NCBI GenBank assembly: GCA_019925105.1
Contig: JAHGAU010000028.1
Coordinates: forward strand, 372,001 to 436,000
Direction: 5' to 3'
Source of the DNA: Niebla homalea
Taxonomy: Eukaryota > Ascomycota > Lecanoromycetes > Lecanorales > Ramalinaceae
DNA length: 64,000 nt
Shown here one piece after another: positions 1 to 11,457 of this stretch; within the stretch, counting starts at the first letter, position 1, and every line of letters begins with the position of its first letter. The notes beneath the pieces were generated by a model. It ran no database searches. It saw only the letters and a program-made list of their open reading frames with translations, and was not told where the DNA came from. A program made the position numbers and the translations under genes.

Positions 1-1
1 T

Positions 2-385
2 CGCCCTGTCATCACCGAGCAAAATGCCGACTCCCCACCACCTCGATCGAGGGGAAGTAACAACGTGCCTCCTGCGGCCAAAGCTGCCGCTCCTGTCATC
101 ACCCACGTCGATACCGACCCGTATCAATCTCCAGCATGGTCGCAAGACTCCTGGGTGCGCCACGTACAAGGGCAAATGCAAGAGGTGCCGACCTATCCCA
201 CAACTTCAAACAACACGCCTCCACAGCAATTCGAATTTTCAAACCCCGCAAGCGCCTACCACAGGAGAGGCGGTAGCAGTGAGAGCCAAGCTAGTAATCG
301 CTCCGCTGGAGGAGCGGCCCATGGCCGAGGACATTCTGGATGGGCCAAACCCGGCGCTGGACGACCGACTGGCGTGCAAGGTTGA
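2..385 (+). CDS. 3' end of an unknown protein, disordered tail (partial)
   Basis: The frame is open from the left edge of the window to a TGA at 383-385, so this is the C-terminal ~127 residues of a gene that begins outside. The sequence is rich in Pro, Ser, Gln and Asn and ends in an Arg/Gly/Ala-rich tail (HRRGGSS, GGAAHGRGHSG). That composition is typical of a disordered C-terminus. No domain is visible and I cannot name the protein. An ATG at 24 lies in a different frame and is probably irrelevant. The call rests on the open frame and natural-looking composition; a non-coding origin is possible. Confidence 0.45.
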   Translation, partial: RPVITEQNADSPPPRSRGSNNVPPAAKAAAPVITHVDTDPYQSPAWSQDSWVRHVQGQMQEVPTYPTTSNNTPPQQFEFSNPASAYHRRGGSSESQASNRSAGGAAHGRGHSGWAKPGAGRPTGVQG

Positions 386-1944
386 AGTTTGATGCTCTCT
401 TGCAGCAGGTCTGAATCCCTCCATGAGGCCTGGCATGGGCACGTCATCCAAGGCTTCAAGCAGCTTCAGTATCGCGATATCCACTTCATCGCCTCAAGGT
501 TAGGCAAGGTGCGCCACCAACGCGCCATTCGGTGATTTGATATCGCCCAAGCAAGCGTCATGATATGGCGCCTTATTCACGAACAAGATACCCACCATCC
601 AAAACGGTAGAAGAAACAATCTGCCATAGCGGCGGACCATTGGACACCACGGGTTTCGATTGTCATGAACAGATCCATTCGCGGCATGGTATATCGGCGT
701 TTTTCTCATATCCATGGCGGCGAGATACTGTTGTATTGCGGCAAGAGTCAAGTGTCTGAATACGTTTGGGCTTTAAGTGATTTCACATTAGATACATCAG
801 TCCGTGGATGATGACACGTTATTCTGAGACCTCTCGAGAGCTGTGCAATTTTTTCCCTCTTCTGACTTGTTCCTATGCCTTGCCATGTTCCCCTTGCCAA
901 TGCCACTCATCGCTCTCGGCATCCTCTCTCTGCTCTTGTCTCGTCGTGTTTGTTTCCCGATCGTTTCCTTTGGCACACCTGCTCTCTCTCTCCTTCTTCT
1001 TCTCCTTCTTCTCCTTCTTCTCCTTCTTCTCCTTCTTCTCCTTCTTCTCCTTCTTCTCCTTCTTCTCCTTCTTCTCCTTCTTCTCCTTCTTCTCCTTCTT
1101 CTCCTTCTTCTTCTTCTTCTCCTTCTTCTTCTTCTTCACGCCACCCTACGCCGTAACCCTCCCCCTTCCCTCTTCCCTCCCGCCCAACACCCCCGCCTTT
1201 ACCAGCCTCGTTCATCACCACCACCACCATCATCGTCAAACATCGCCACACCTTCCCCGCACTCACTCACCACACCTGACACAATTTAGCCCACAACCCC
1301 CTTGATTACAATTTTTCTCTCTTCTTTTTCTTCCACAGCTTCGTTGATCTGTGTCACGATAGACGGCTGTCATGTGTCTTCCCCACCAATATCTACTTAT
1401 ACAATTTTGATTGTCGAGTGGGTTTGTTACCAGCAATGGATCCTTGTTGATGGTGAAGGGATGGATGGGGGATGGATACGCAGGGGTATGTATGTATGTG
1501 TGTGGTGGGGTGGGGTCGTTGAAACTGGGGATGCTGTGTGTGTGTATGTGTGTTTTGGCAGGAGGCTATGTAACCCTGATGAGGAGAACGCTGCTGGGGG
1601 AAAAATAGGATGGAAGGAAGGGGGGGCGGTTTGGTGATGTGTTCGATGGGAGGGATGTACAAGTGGGTGGGAGACGTGGAAGCTGGATAATAGGGGGGGA
1701 AAGGGTATCTGGCAGGTAGGTGGAAGGGGCTAAGTTGGACCAAGAAGATTGAATCTCGAAGCTCTGGATAGGACGGAGGTGGTTTTTTGCGCTGGTGGAT
1801 TGATGATGGGGCGGTACCAGGTCATCTGAGAAGAGGAGGGTAATGATGATGGCATTGACAAGGAGTGAGCGGCTGAAGAGGAAGGGCTTTATTGCTGATT
1901 ATTAAATGTCGATAAGGCTCGATGTGCTCTAGTGTACAGGGTGA
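386..1944. other. intergenic region, gene-free
   Basis: No credible gene in about 1.5 kb. It holds a CT-rich 9-bp repeat array (981-1137), C-rich sequence after it, and a G-rich, TG-rich stretch (about 1440-1740). It lies between two convergent gene ends, so it must contain both 3' untranslated regions. Confidence 0.6.
981..1137. repeat. 9-bp pyrimidine minisatellite (CTCCTTCTT)n
   Basis: About a dozen head-to-tail copies of CTCCTTCTT, flanked by CT and CTT runs. All pyrimidines are on the + strand. Long open frames through it (poly-Leu, poly-Ser/Pro, Lys/Glu on the other strand) result from the 9-bp period containing no stop codon and are not genes. Confidence 0.9.
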
Positions 1945-4457
1945 TCAGTCATCTGATGAATCGGTCTCTTCGCTTTCTTCATCGTCGTCGTCGTCATCTT
2001 CATCATGAACGGTGGTGGCTTCTTCCTCATCCTTCTCTTTTTCCTTCCCCTCATCTTCCTCCTCCTCATGCCCATCTCCCTCATCCTCTGGCGGGTCAAT
2101 CTCAAACTCCCCAAAGATATCCCACCGATCACTTGGCGCCGCTTTGCTCAAATACTTGACGAACCGCATGGTCCCTCGATCCCTCAGCACAATGCCCAAT
2201 TTATTCCAACAGCTTGGCATGCTGAACAGCACACCATCATCTTCATCATCCTTTGCAGTTTGATAGATTGCAGGATCAGCTTTCGCTTTCGTGGCGCGAC
2301 CGCCCGTGCTGAGGTCTGTAGGGACTTCGACGCTGTCGGAGGCGTCGTCTGGAGCGTCGTCACTGGCCATGTAGGCGAGGTAGCCGCCGTGTTCGGGGTC
2401 AGGGTCAGGTTTCGGGTCGGGCTCGGGGGCTGTACTGGCTTCTGTGCTGGTGAAGGAGGCATCTGGTTTGGACTCCTGTGTAGACTGTGAAGGGTTTTCA
2501 GTTGTTGGTGGAGATATTATGGTGGCGTCAGGTTGGGAGAAATCTTCAGTCTTCGATTGGGTTGGAACTTTGGAGGCAGGTAGTGAGGCTTGTTCAGTGG
2601 TAGGTGGAGATGTGCCTTTGACAGCAGGCTTGGGTGGATCTGCAATGGTAGGCTTGGGTGGATCTCCAATGGTAGGCTTGGGTGGATCTCCAATGGTAGG
2701 CTTGGGTGGATCTCCAATGGTAGGCTTGGGTGGATCTCCAATGGTAGGCTTGGGTGGATCTCCAATGGTAGGCTTGGGTGGATCTCCAATGGTAGGCTTG
2801 GGTGGATCTTGAATGGTAGGCTGGGACTGATCTTCAACGGCTCCTTTGTGATCCTTGTGGGCTGGGGTCTGAGGACTTGGATCGCTCATCTCAATACCGC
2901 TTGGTGTCAGGCACAAGCATACTTCGAGCCGCGGTTCATCCAGGTTGTATGACTGCGCCAGCGTATAGTCATATCCTCTTCGGAAACGACGGGCAAGAAC
3001 GTCATGCGATCGGACGATGTAACCAGTTGCTAGCTGAAGCCATTTGCGGAATGCCGGCGATGGTATCAAATTCTTGGTGAGGTCCTGTAACGGTGTCGTA
3101 GGCACTGAACTATCTTGAGCACGTTGGTACCAATATCGATGTTTGTGCGGCGGACGCGCTGTTTGCCAGGAGTCAGGGGCTTCTAATGCTGCAGGCGGTG
3201 CGGTCGATACATCGAGCACCCCGAGGGACTGCAATGACTCTGCAAACTTGCGAGAGAGGAAGTGGTCAAGCACAATAGAGCACTCATCTCCAAAAGTGCT
3301 CGACACAGACTCAAGGGTGTCCGGTGTGAGGTAGGATGGCGCGATGTACTTGAGAAGGAAATTTAGGTCTTCCTCAGACAGAACTTCATCCTCCATATCG
3401 TGTTTGGGATCTTGTTCCTCCGTATCGGGTTTCGAAGTTGCTTTATCCTCGGTAGCAGACATGGTCGAGACAGGATATGGGACAATATTGGGCTTTGGTC
3501 GGTCATGCACATCGCCGCTGGCTTGCAGCTGTGCAAGACTGCTTTTATTCGCAAGCTCGGTTTCTTCACCCTTTCTGAAGCCTTCTTCACCTTCTTGGGG
3601 TACATGATACCATCCACTGATTGCCATCCGGACCCTATGCTCATCTGGCCCCTTTCCAGCATCTGGCTTCGCATTACCGTAGACCTCCTCAACGTCGTGA
3701 AAGCTTTGCCCCGGCTGAACAGCGAAGAAACTCAATTGGTTGAAAGCTGGGGGTATAGACACCGAAGGGTCAGCTTTGGGAACGAGGATCTTTGCATCAC
3801 CTTCACCGGGAAGTTCTTCGGTTGGGTACAGGCGCAAGGCTCCTCCCCAGTCCTTTTGCCATGGCTGCTCTGGATCGGTCAGATACAAGATGTAGCTTAT
3901 TCGCCGACTGCCGATTACGTCGTCATGGCACAGTAAATGGCATCCAGGTGTGTAGACGTTGATGGCCATGTCAGTCTTTTTGCCGGATACTGACTTAGAG
4001 CCAGTAATCTTGCAAAGACAGTCTCGAAATTGATGAGAATAGAGTGCATCGCGGAGCCTTCGAAGTGATGGTAGCTGTTGTAGAGCGGCATCATCCAAAC
4101 CATCGAGGTTGGCCAGATCTCCAGACTGATGGATCTTGTAGATATCAGTCTCCTTGGGCGTGAAAGCCAGTTTGTCCTGGATCTCGGACCTGACATTGGA
4201 CAACAGGTTTGGTTCAATTAGTCCTGATATAACGCCATATTTGTATCTGGTGTAAGATTAGACAGGTATTTGTCTTGATTTGATTTTACCTACGGTGTCG
4301 AGGCAGCGTATTTCTTTGCTTGCTCATCAATTGACTTCTCCTCAAGTAAACCTTTTCCGAAGCATTCTCGTACGAGATCAGAGCCCTTGGGTTCAACAGC
4401 CTGCTTCTTCGATGGAGTCTGGTCTAATTCTGGATCCTCAGCCTTTCGCTTGGACAT
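1945..4457 (-). CDS. ofd1: Ofd1/Tpa1-family prolyl dihydroxylase (2OG-Fe(II) oxygenase)
   Basis: Two exons, complement(join(1945..4246, 4294..4457)); a 47-bp intron (GTAGGT..CAG) joins AKKYAASTP to YKYGVISGLIEP. The product is 821 aa. An N-terminal 2-oxoglutarate/Fe(II) oxygenase domain shows the iron ligands H162 and D164 (HDD motif) and H238 (SFHDVEEV), and an Arg about 23 residues later in RMAISGWYH for 2OG. A C-terminal Ofd1-type domain follows (about 340-500, and about 720-770 with SDRWDIFGEFEI). Known members hydroxylate a proline of ribosomal protein uS12; Ofd1 of fission yeast also regulates the SREBP Sre1 in response to oxygen. Unusually, an eight-copy octapeptide (PTIGDPPK) repeat sits at about 530-593 inside the C-terminal domain, and the tail is very acidic. 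The start is the first ATG (MSKRKAEDPELD). Divergent from palC. Confidence 0.93.
2631..2822 (-). repeat. 24-bp coding tandem repeat, eight copies
   Basis: Eight 24-bp units encode PTIQDPPK, six PTIGDPPK and PTIADPPK. The six central copies are identical at the DNA level and the two edge copies differ slightly. This homogeneity suggests recent expansion or unequal exchange. The unit is a multiple of three, so copy number can change without breaking the frame. Confidence 0.92.
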
Positions 4458-4794
4458 TCTGAATGAAAGATGAAGAATAGAACGGGGAGGCTGGTCAAAG
4501 ATAAGCAATTGGGCGGTTAGAGGTACTAAATACCTTCCTCATTTTGTCGGTGGTGTGGGAAAATTGGGAAAATGGGGGAAACGTGACCAAGGGCCAATTG
4601 ACTTTCTGACATCCCCACGCTCCCAACGGCCGATCCCCACTGCCGCCGGGTAGCCGCGCTGTTAGACCCTGAGACCCCTTAGATGACCTCGAATAAACTC
4701 TTTGTTAATTTCTGTTGCAGGAAGTCTAGGATTTGCCTAATAATTCAGGCAACATTGATTTCTAGACGATTGTAGGCAAAATTAGTACATTATT
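4458..4794. promoter_or_regulatory. shared divergent promoter region of ofd1 and palC
   Basis: Start codons of the two divergent genes are 337 bp apart, so both promoters must lie here. No clear TATA box or specific operator could be assigned. Inference from gene layout only. Confidence 0.5.
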
Positions 4795-6274
4795 ATGCCT
4801 TTCCCTTTTCAGCTTCCTACTACATCTGCAGTCATCTTTTCGACTTACATCAGTAGTACCACACATCCATCTCTACCACAGACAGCGACCATACATCGCA
4901 ATGTACTTCGCAACACCCTCAAGAAGCACAAACGTCTTTCCCCTCAATCTCGCTCATCAAACCTCAGCACTGTACTGTCTGCTCTTAATAAATACCTGCC
5001 ATATCTCTTTGCGATCGACAGTGGTCTAGCTGGTCAAAGTATCAACGATGACCAAATTGACGTCTCTCTCGGCCGAGAGCTCGAAGTTGAATGGCGCTCC
5101 ACTCTTTCATCTACCATACCTGGCCGTGAATCACAGCGTATTAAAGGTAGGGGACTGGACTATGAAATTGATCTTGTCATCTCCACCCTGGCTTACCTTC
5201 ACACTCTCCTTGCTCGCTCTCAACTTCTTACTCTTTATGCTTCAACCACACCAACGGTAGAGCAACGTACTCAGATCATTCAAACCGCTACAAGACATCT
5301 ACTTGATGCCAATTCTGTACATATGTACCTGTTTTCCCGCGTTCTGGAGACAGATGCCTCTTCCGCAGTGGTGGAGACCCTCTCTCAGACTCACAAAGCA
5401 CTTGCATCCTTGGCGATGGCAGAGGCCACACTCCTCGCAGTCTTGAAAGACGATCCCTACCCATTTGTCATTGCACAGTCTCGTAATCAGAACGACAAAG
5501 ACTGGATGATCAAGCCGCCCGAGATCCCCAAAGTCCGGGCCCACCTCTTCGCACGACTGTGCCTTGCTGCGGCAGAACATGCCGGCATGGCAGAGGCTGG
5601 CCTGAGCGCAAGCGGGAGAATCACCGACGATTTGCTTGACTATGCCAAGGATTTGAGGCGAACGGCCAGAGCCAAAGCATGTAGGTTCTTTGGTATCGAC
5701 GCCGAGCTGGAAGGACAGACTGGCAAAGCCATTGCGTGGCTTGCAGGCGGAAAGAAGGAATTGGGATTTGCCAATATCCGAAGCGATGAGCAAGGCGGCA
5801 AGCTCGCTGGACTGAAGAAGTTCAAGAAAGACTGGACGGAGAAGAGGGAAGACAAGAAGGTCGAAAAGGGTGGGGAATGGGGAAGCGATGCAGGCCGATT
5901 CGAGGAGTTGAGGGTGAATGACCACTTGGAGGGCAAGTGGACCAAGATGAACGATACTGTGTGTATTGCCCTGTCCATTCTGCTTTGCATTAGAGTTAAT
6001 AGCGTCTTAGATCAACACCCAATTGATTCCACCCCCCGATCCGCTTGTAGCAAATATGCCCTCGGGTAGAGACATACATTCCAGCAAGCCTTTCGTCCGC
6101 CCGGTCCTGGATGACGCTGTACTCGCCCAGATGCGTGCACCGCCTGAAAGAATCTATGTGAAGGATGACTTACAGGACCCTGACAGTAGCGATGAGGAGG
6201 ATGTGAAGAAAGATGCTTCTCTACCAGGCTCCTTTCCTCCCAGTTCCACTGCCGGTAATGAAGCGTATTATTGA
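4795..6274 (+). CDS. palC: pH-response regulator PalC (BRO1 domain)
   Basis: Two exons, join(4795..5958, 6011..6274), 475 aa. The 52-bp intron (GTGTGT..TTAG) links WTKMNDT to INTQLIPPPDPL, and the second exon supplies the conserved PalC tail (MPSGRDIH, AQMRAPPE). Most of the protein is a helical BRO1-like domain. PalC links the plasma-membrane pH sensor complex to ESCRT-III (Vps32/Snf7) in the Pal pathway that activates PacC at alkaline pH. Family length is about 450-500 aa, so the gene looks complete. An unspliced reading would end at 6069 with an unrelated tail, which supports the intron. The ATG at 4795 is the first in frame, with the family-typical start MPFPFQLPTT. Confidence 0.95.
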
Positions 6275-7524
6275 CGGCCCATACTATTGCAAGGGGTGGA
6301 CTACTCAGTGATACCTCTGTGAAAGGTATTGACATCGAGTCCTTGAGTGCTAAGGCTTCGTCTACAGACAAGAGGATGTTCAGGTCTCATGTCGTGCGTG
6401 GCAAAGGTATTAACATATGAGTTTTTAGAATGTTGAGCTGCTGGACAGCTTCCAGGGCGTTGGAGGAAGGGAATAGCCTTCTGATATCTCCTGTACAATA
6501 ATAAGAATAATGAATACCATTTCAGTCTCGTTGATGGCCTGGTGTTTTGGTAGCATTTCCTCTGTCACTCCTGCCAAGACACGCTAGTGACTATCACGAG
6601 TATCAAAGAGTGCCGAGAAGCTGCCGGTGCCAAGCCACAAACCAGTAGGCTACGCAGAGCCATTGCCCTACTAGGGACTTCATGAGCAGCTCTCGAGAGC
6701 TGGTCAAATTCGAGAAGAAGAGTAAAAGGACGTCTGCGAAGACGAAGGAACCAAAAAAAAAGTGGGTACAGGATTGTGCCCTTGCGTGTGTTGAACACAG
6801 GACACCCCCGGGCGATTCATCATGCTGACCTGGGCTACCCCCTAGGGATCACTCCATCATTAGAGGTAGCTCATGCTTAAAGCAGGGCCTTCCGTGAAAG
6901 GTCCGCAGTCAATCTCAAAGCCCCAACAACTGGCTTTTGTGCATGACGGGTGTAGACCACTGGACTAGACCACTGGACTAACACAAACCCTGTACTGCAC
7001 ATGATCAAATTATTTTGATACATATAGCAAATAAATCGTTCAACCACCAATTTTTTTTTGTTACGTACACGTTCGCCATCTAAAGTCGCAGCTTCATGGG
7101 ACAAGGACTTTGCTTGCCTTTCATTGCAACGATAATAAGGTAAGTGAAATACATTTATCTTGTGCTCTCTAATTAAATAAAGGAGTGAAAGCTCGCAGTG
7201 ATCTGTGAACGCGCATTGCACAACAGGCAGTTATCGAACCCGGTCGACCAACAGGAAGAATGCAAAGAATGCATACAACGAATGCAATGGAAGGGGCTAT
7301 ACTTGGCACCCATTACCGTGATGCATGCTGTCCCTTTCGACACCATGAAGACATCATTGGATTTTGGCTCATCGTCCGCATTCCTGCTACCCAATGGATG
7401 AATTCAACAAGCGTAATGGAAGTCTCCGACGCAAGATCTTTGCGCGTTAATGATCAAACACATTATGAATGCACGCTCGTAATACATTTCCCCTTCAACA
7501 ATGGTAAACCCGCGATCCCTCTTC
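6275..7524. other. intergenic, no gene recognised
   Basis: About 1.25 kb between two convergent genes. Only short ORFs without recognisable content or splice logic are present. A small direct duplication (gaccactggactaga) is at about 6956-6980. Confidence 0.6.
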
Positions 7525-7952
7525 CTAGCCTCCAGGCGGCTTCTCCCCATTAGGACCCGGTATGTAATTCTGCTGCTCGAACAAATATCCCCGGATCTTG
7601 ACGTGCGGCAGCTGCTTAAAATATCTCTCTATTTCCTCCTCGTTAGCCGTCATCTCTCTCCACCTTTTCACTTTCTCCACTCTTCCAAACCAAATCATAG
7701 CCCACAGAAGGGAAAGGCCGACTTGCCTCTCAAATGCCCACACTTCTCCAAATGATTGACCCCCTCCCGGTTGTAGCATTTGCTCAGCTCCTCCTTGATC
7801 AGCCGTGCCATCATGCATTGCACCCATTGTTCCCTGATGATGGAATCCTGCGCGGCTTTAAGAGCGGCGGTGTCGTCGTAGTCGACGCCGTCGAAGGTCG
7901 GGGGCACTTTGGGCTTCTTAGCCAGGAACATGGCGGATTCGGGGGTCGGCAT
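7525..7952 (-). CDS. NADH:ubiquinone oxidoreductase 12 kDa subunit (NDUFB10/PDSW-like)
   Basis: Two exons, complement(join(7525..7628, 7727..7952)), 109 aa. The sequence reads MPTPESAMFLAKKPKVPP, then REQWVQCMMARLIKEEL, REGVNHLEKCGHLRE and, after the intron, RYFKQLPHVKIRGYLFEQ. This is the pattern of the fungal complex I accessory subunit related to mammalian NDUFB10: a small helical protein of the mitochondrial membrane arm with conserved Cys residues. The 98-bp intron has a GC donor (GCAAGT) and an ATAG acceptor; splicing splits a Glu codon (G|AG). No in-frame GT donor gives the conserved LRERY junction. The ATG at 7952 gives the family N-terminus. The intergenic region to PEX5 is shared, divergent. 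Confidence 0.88.
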
Positions 7953-8522
7953 GGTGGGTGATTGGTGAGGGGAGAAAAGAAAGTTGGCCGGTAGGTAATC
8001 CAGGGGAGACGGGCGATGCGGGATCCCTGAATGGAAGTGTCGTGACCTATGTGTGGACTACAAATTGAAGATGATGGAGCTACAATGGCGTGCTGCTGGA
8101 GCTTGAGGTTGGACGTCGAAACGTCCTCATGTGTCGTGATATCAAGAGTCTTCAGCTGCAAAACTAGGTTGCATAAGCATATTGACCAGAATAGTCAACC
8201 ATAAATGCATCAAAATCGATTTGATCTACAGAATTAGTATTAATATCTCTACCTCAATGAGTATATTTGTCCCAACAATCCACATTGCAACTTATTCTGT
8301 TCCTACCGAGTCCGGACGACGGGCGTGGCTATAACACTGTTGCATGTCTGCGGATCAATGACGAAGTGTGTCTACCGAGTACGCGCGAAACCATAATCAA
8401 CCTCGGCAACAAACATCAATCCAGCTGCTGTCGCTTCCTTATTTTATCTTGCTTGCCTCACTACCTCGATCGCGGCTTCTGCTTTTTGACTGCAGTACTA
8501 TTGCAGCGTTGTTCTACCCAAG
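7953..8522. other. divergent intergenic region, complex I subunit / PEX5
   Basis: 570 bp between two divergent start codons; it must contain both promoters and 5' leaders. No additional gene or distinct motif recognised. Confidence 0.5.
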
Positions 8523-10542
8523 ATGTCTTTTCTCGGTGGCGCAGAGTGTTCAACGGCTGGCAATCCCCTCAGCCAATTCACCAAACATGTCCAAGACGAC
8601 AAATCATTACAAAGAGATAGGCTAGCCGGCGCTGGGCCTGGGGCTTTTCAAGAAAGCTTCAGAAGTCAACAAAATGGCTCGGGGCAGCAAGAGCAGGTCC
8701 GACTCCGCGCTCCCTTTAACCGATGTGTATCTGACAAGTTCGAACCAGATGATGCAATCCTTCCTACAACAAACCCCACAACTACCACAAGAGCCAACAC
8801 ACCAACCTTTCGCGATGGGCCAGATGCGCAAAGACCTGGATGGCTATCGGACGAGCTCTCCACTGCAAAGATCAGCCTACGAGTGGGCAAATGAGTTCAA
8901 CCCTGGGGAACAGGAGCATATGGAAGCTGCTTTTCAGGTGCCAAAGACTGGAGGCTTTGTCCCCTCAGGCTTCACGCCAGCCGAGTTTCAGAAATATGAG
9001 GCCCAAAGAAGAGTCTATCCCTCAGTCGGGAGCCCGCCATCACAAACGTCATCGTCGTTTTACCGGCCAGCCGTGGGAACTGGCTATAGACCCCCGATGG
9101 GAATGATGGGATCTGGCTATTCACCGATGAGCATGCAAAGAATCCCGAACGAGCAAACGGCACAGACGAAAGGGAAAGGTCGGATGGTCGAACTCGACGA
9201 GAAGGATTGGGAAGCGCAATTCGCGGAAATGGACAAGGCAGGTCAGGAAGGGCGCGACGTGGACGCAGAAGCCAACGCAGCCATGGAGCCAGAGCTCGAT
9301 CAGATGGACCGGGCATTTTTCCCCTACAGCGAGACAGGTGTCGAGGATAGCACTTTTGAACGCACCTGGCGAGATTTTGTAGCTCAACAGTCCGCAAACG
9401 GGGCTCTGAACCACGATTACACGAAATGGGACCAGACCCTTGACCCTGACTCCACCGACCTCCTCAACGACTTCAACTGGGACTCCTTCGACTCCCAATT
9501 CACCGACCGCTTCCGCGCCCCGCAACTTGGCAACTACATCTTCGAGCAAGACAATCCCTTCATCGCCACCAATACGAACCCTTTCGAAGAAGGCCTCGCC
9601 ATCCTCCGCGACGGCGGCAACCTCTCCCTGGCCGCCCTCGCCTTCGAAGCCGCCGTTCAGCAAGACCCGCAACATATCGCCGCCTGGTCCCACCTGGGCT
9701 CCGCCCAAGCACAGAACGAAAAGGAAACCCCCGCCATCCGTGCCCTCGAACAATGCGTGAAACTTGACCCCACCAACCTACCAGCGCTCATGTCCCTCGC
9801 CATCTCCTACACCAACGAAGGCTACGAATGCACCGCCTACCGCACCCTAGAACGCTGGCTCGCCACGAAATACCCGCAGATTGTCAGCCTCGACGACCTC
9901 ACCCCGGACGCCGAGTTCGGCTTCAATGACCGGCACCTCCTCCACGACAAAATCACCGACTCCTTCATCCGCGCCGCCCAACTCCGCCCCTCGGGCTCCA
10001 CCATGGACCCGGATGTCCAGGTCGGATTGGGCGTCCTCTTCTACGGCGCCGAGCAATACGACAAAGCGGTCGACTGCTTCGAGGCCGCCCTCCAATCCGC
10101 CGAGGAAGGCTCCTCCAATTCCCAAGGGCAGGCGCACCTGTTGTGGAATCGGTTGGGCGCCACGCTGGCGAATAGCAATCGCTCCGAACAGGCCGTTGCG
10201 GCGTATGAGCGCGCGTTGCAGCTGCGCCCGAATTTCGTGCGGGCGCGGTATAATCTGGGGGTCAGCTGTATCAACATCGGCGTGTATGAGCAGGCCGCGC
10301 AGCATCTCCTCGGGGCGCTGGCGATGCATCGGGTGGTGGAGCGGGAAGGGATGGAGAGGGTCAGAGGGGTCGTGGGGGATATTGGGGAGGGGGAGGTGGA
10401 GCGGATGGTGGCGATGAATCAGAGCACGAATCTGCTGGAGACGCTGAGGCGGGTCTTTGTCAATATGGAGAGGAAGGATCTCACCGAGCGGGTGGAGGTC
10501 GGGATGGATGTTGAGGAGTTTAGGGGGGAGTTTGATTTTTGA
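8523..10542 (+). CDS. PEX5: Peroxisomal targeting signal 1 receptor PEX5
   Basis: Two exons, join(8523..8696, 8749..10542), 655 aa. The N-terminus MSFLGGAECSTAGNPL carries the conserved Cys9 used for ubiquitin-dependent export from the peroxisome. WxxxF-type Pex14/Pex13 binding motifs occur near residues 104 (WANEF), 212 (WEAQF) and about 265 and 302 (WRDF, WDSF). The C-terminal half is TPR repeats (about 325-600, e.g. AIRALEQCVKLDPTNLPAL, AVAAYERALQLRPN) that bind the PTS1 tripeptide. PEX5 shuttles matrix proteins from cytosol into peroxisomes. The 52-bp intron has a weak donor (GTCCGA) but a good branch site (CTGAC, 8731-8735) and CCAG acceptor, and it is required to join SGQQEQ to MMQSFLQQ. 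The second half of the gene is GC-rich. Confidence 0.94.
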
Positions 10543-11457
10543 GATGGGGACAGCATGAGGGAAGCAGCAGGGGCGGGGGTCTCCGAAGAAAGGGAGGATT
10601 GATCGGGGGAAGAGGGTTTTGGTCTGGTCCCTAGGGACGCCTTTTGAGGGATGAGATTGGCTTGAGCAGGAGGAGGAGGCTACAGGGTTGACTATACTAC
10701 GATATAAATGGAACAATTGTGTACATCAAATATCCTAGTTTTGGTGATTGACTAAACATGTCAATCAAATATTCTTCCCCTCTCGGAAATACAGCGAGCG
10801 ACTCCCGCATCCTCGCGTCCTGTACCAGCCCGGACCTCAGGCATGAATGACCTGAGAAACACTGCCGCAATTGTCCATGAGTGATTGGATGTCTCAGACG
10901 CGATGACGCTCTCATCATCATATCAGATTCCTAGCTTTCCTGCGTTTGAAAGGTATAGAAGAAAGACATAACCTCCCACCCCCCCCTTGTTCCAAGCGCA
11001 GCGAAATGGACCTCGATGTTTTGTGTGTGAGTCAATAGCTGGGACGAGAAAAAGAAGGGCTGGCTGAGTGTAAGGTTATATGTTCGGTGAGGAAACATGA
11101 TTGTCGGTATATATATCTCTCTTTTCGCGTTTGTATATATGTATGTATGTATATATCCCACAGAGGTGATCCGCAATTACCGGTTCCTCGCATCAACTTC
11201 TTAATTTTGGTGTGTTTGGTTTACAGCTAGCATCGGTCATTGGGTACCTATGAACTTGATGATCTAGGGGCTTTTTCATTTTCGTCTTGGAGTGATCAGG
11301 CGGCTGAGATTCGTCAGAATGGTGGATGTCGTTGCCGCTCAGCTACGGGCAGGGGTCGAAGCATCTTTTGTGGATGGCTGCTCCAGCGTCACAGCCGGCG
11401 AGGCCGGGTCACCGGTCTGCGGATAGAGAACTCGTGTCGGTCCTCCAAATACATCCT
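10543..11457. other. intergenic between convergent genes
   Basis: About 0.9 kb; 3' ends of PEX5 and the T5orf172-domain gene. It contains an AT-rich stretch with TATG/TATA runs (about 11107-11158). No gene seen. Confidence 0.6.

Noticed and set aside
808..1305. Long ORFs on both strands (poly-Leu, Phe/Ser, Lys/Glu)
   Set aside because: They exist only because the 9-bp pyrimidine repeat has no stop codons.
2444..2952. Gly/Met-rich plus-strand ORFs opposite the Ofd1 gene
   Set aside because: Antisense shadows of the 24-bp repeat; the minus-strand frame has the conserved domains.
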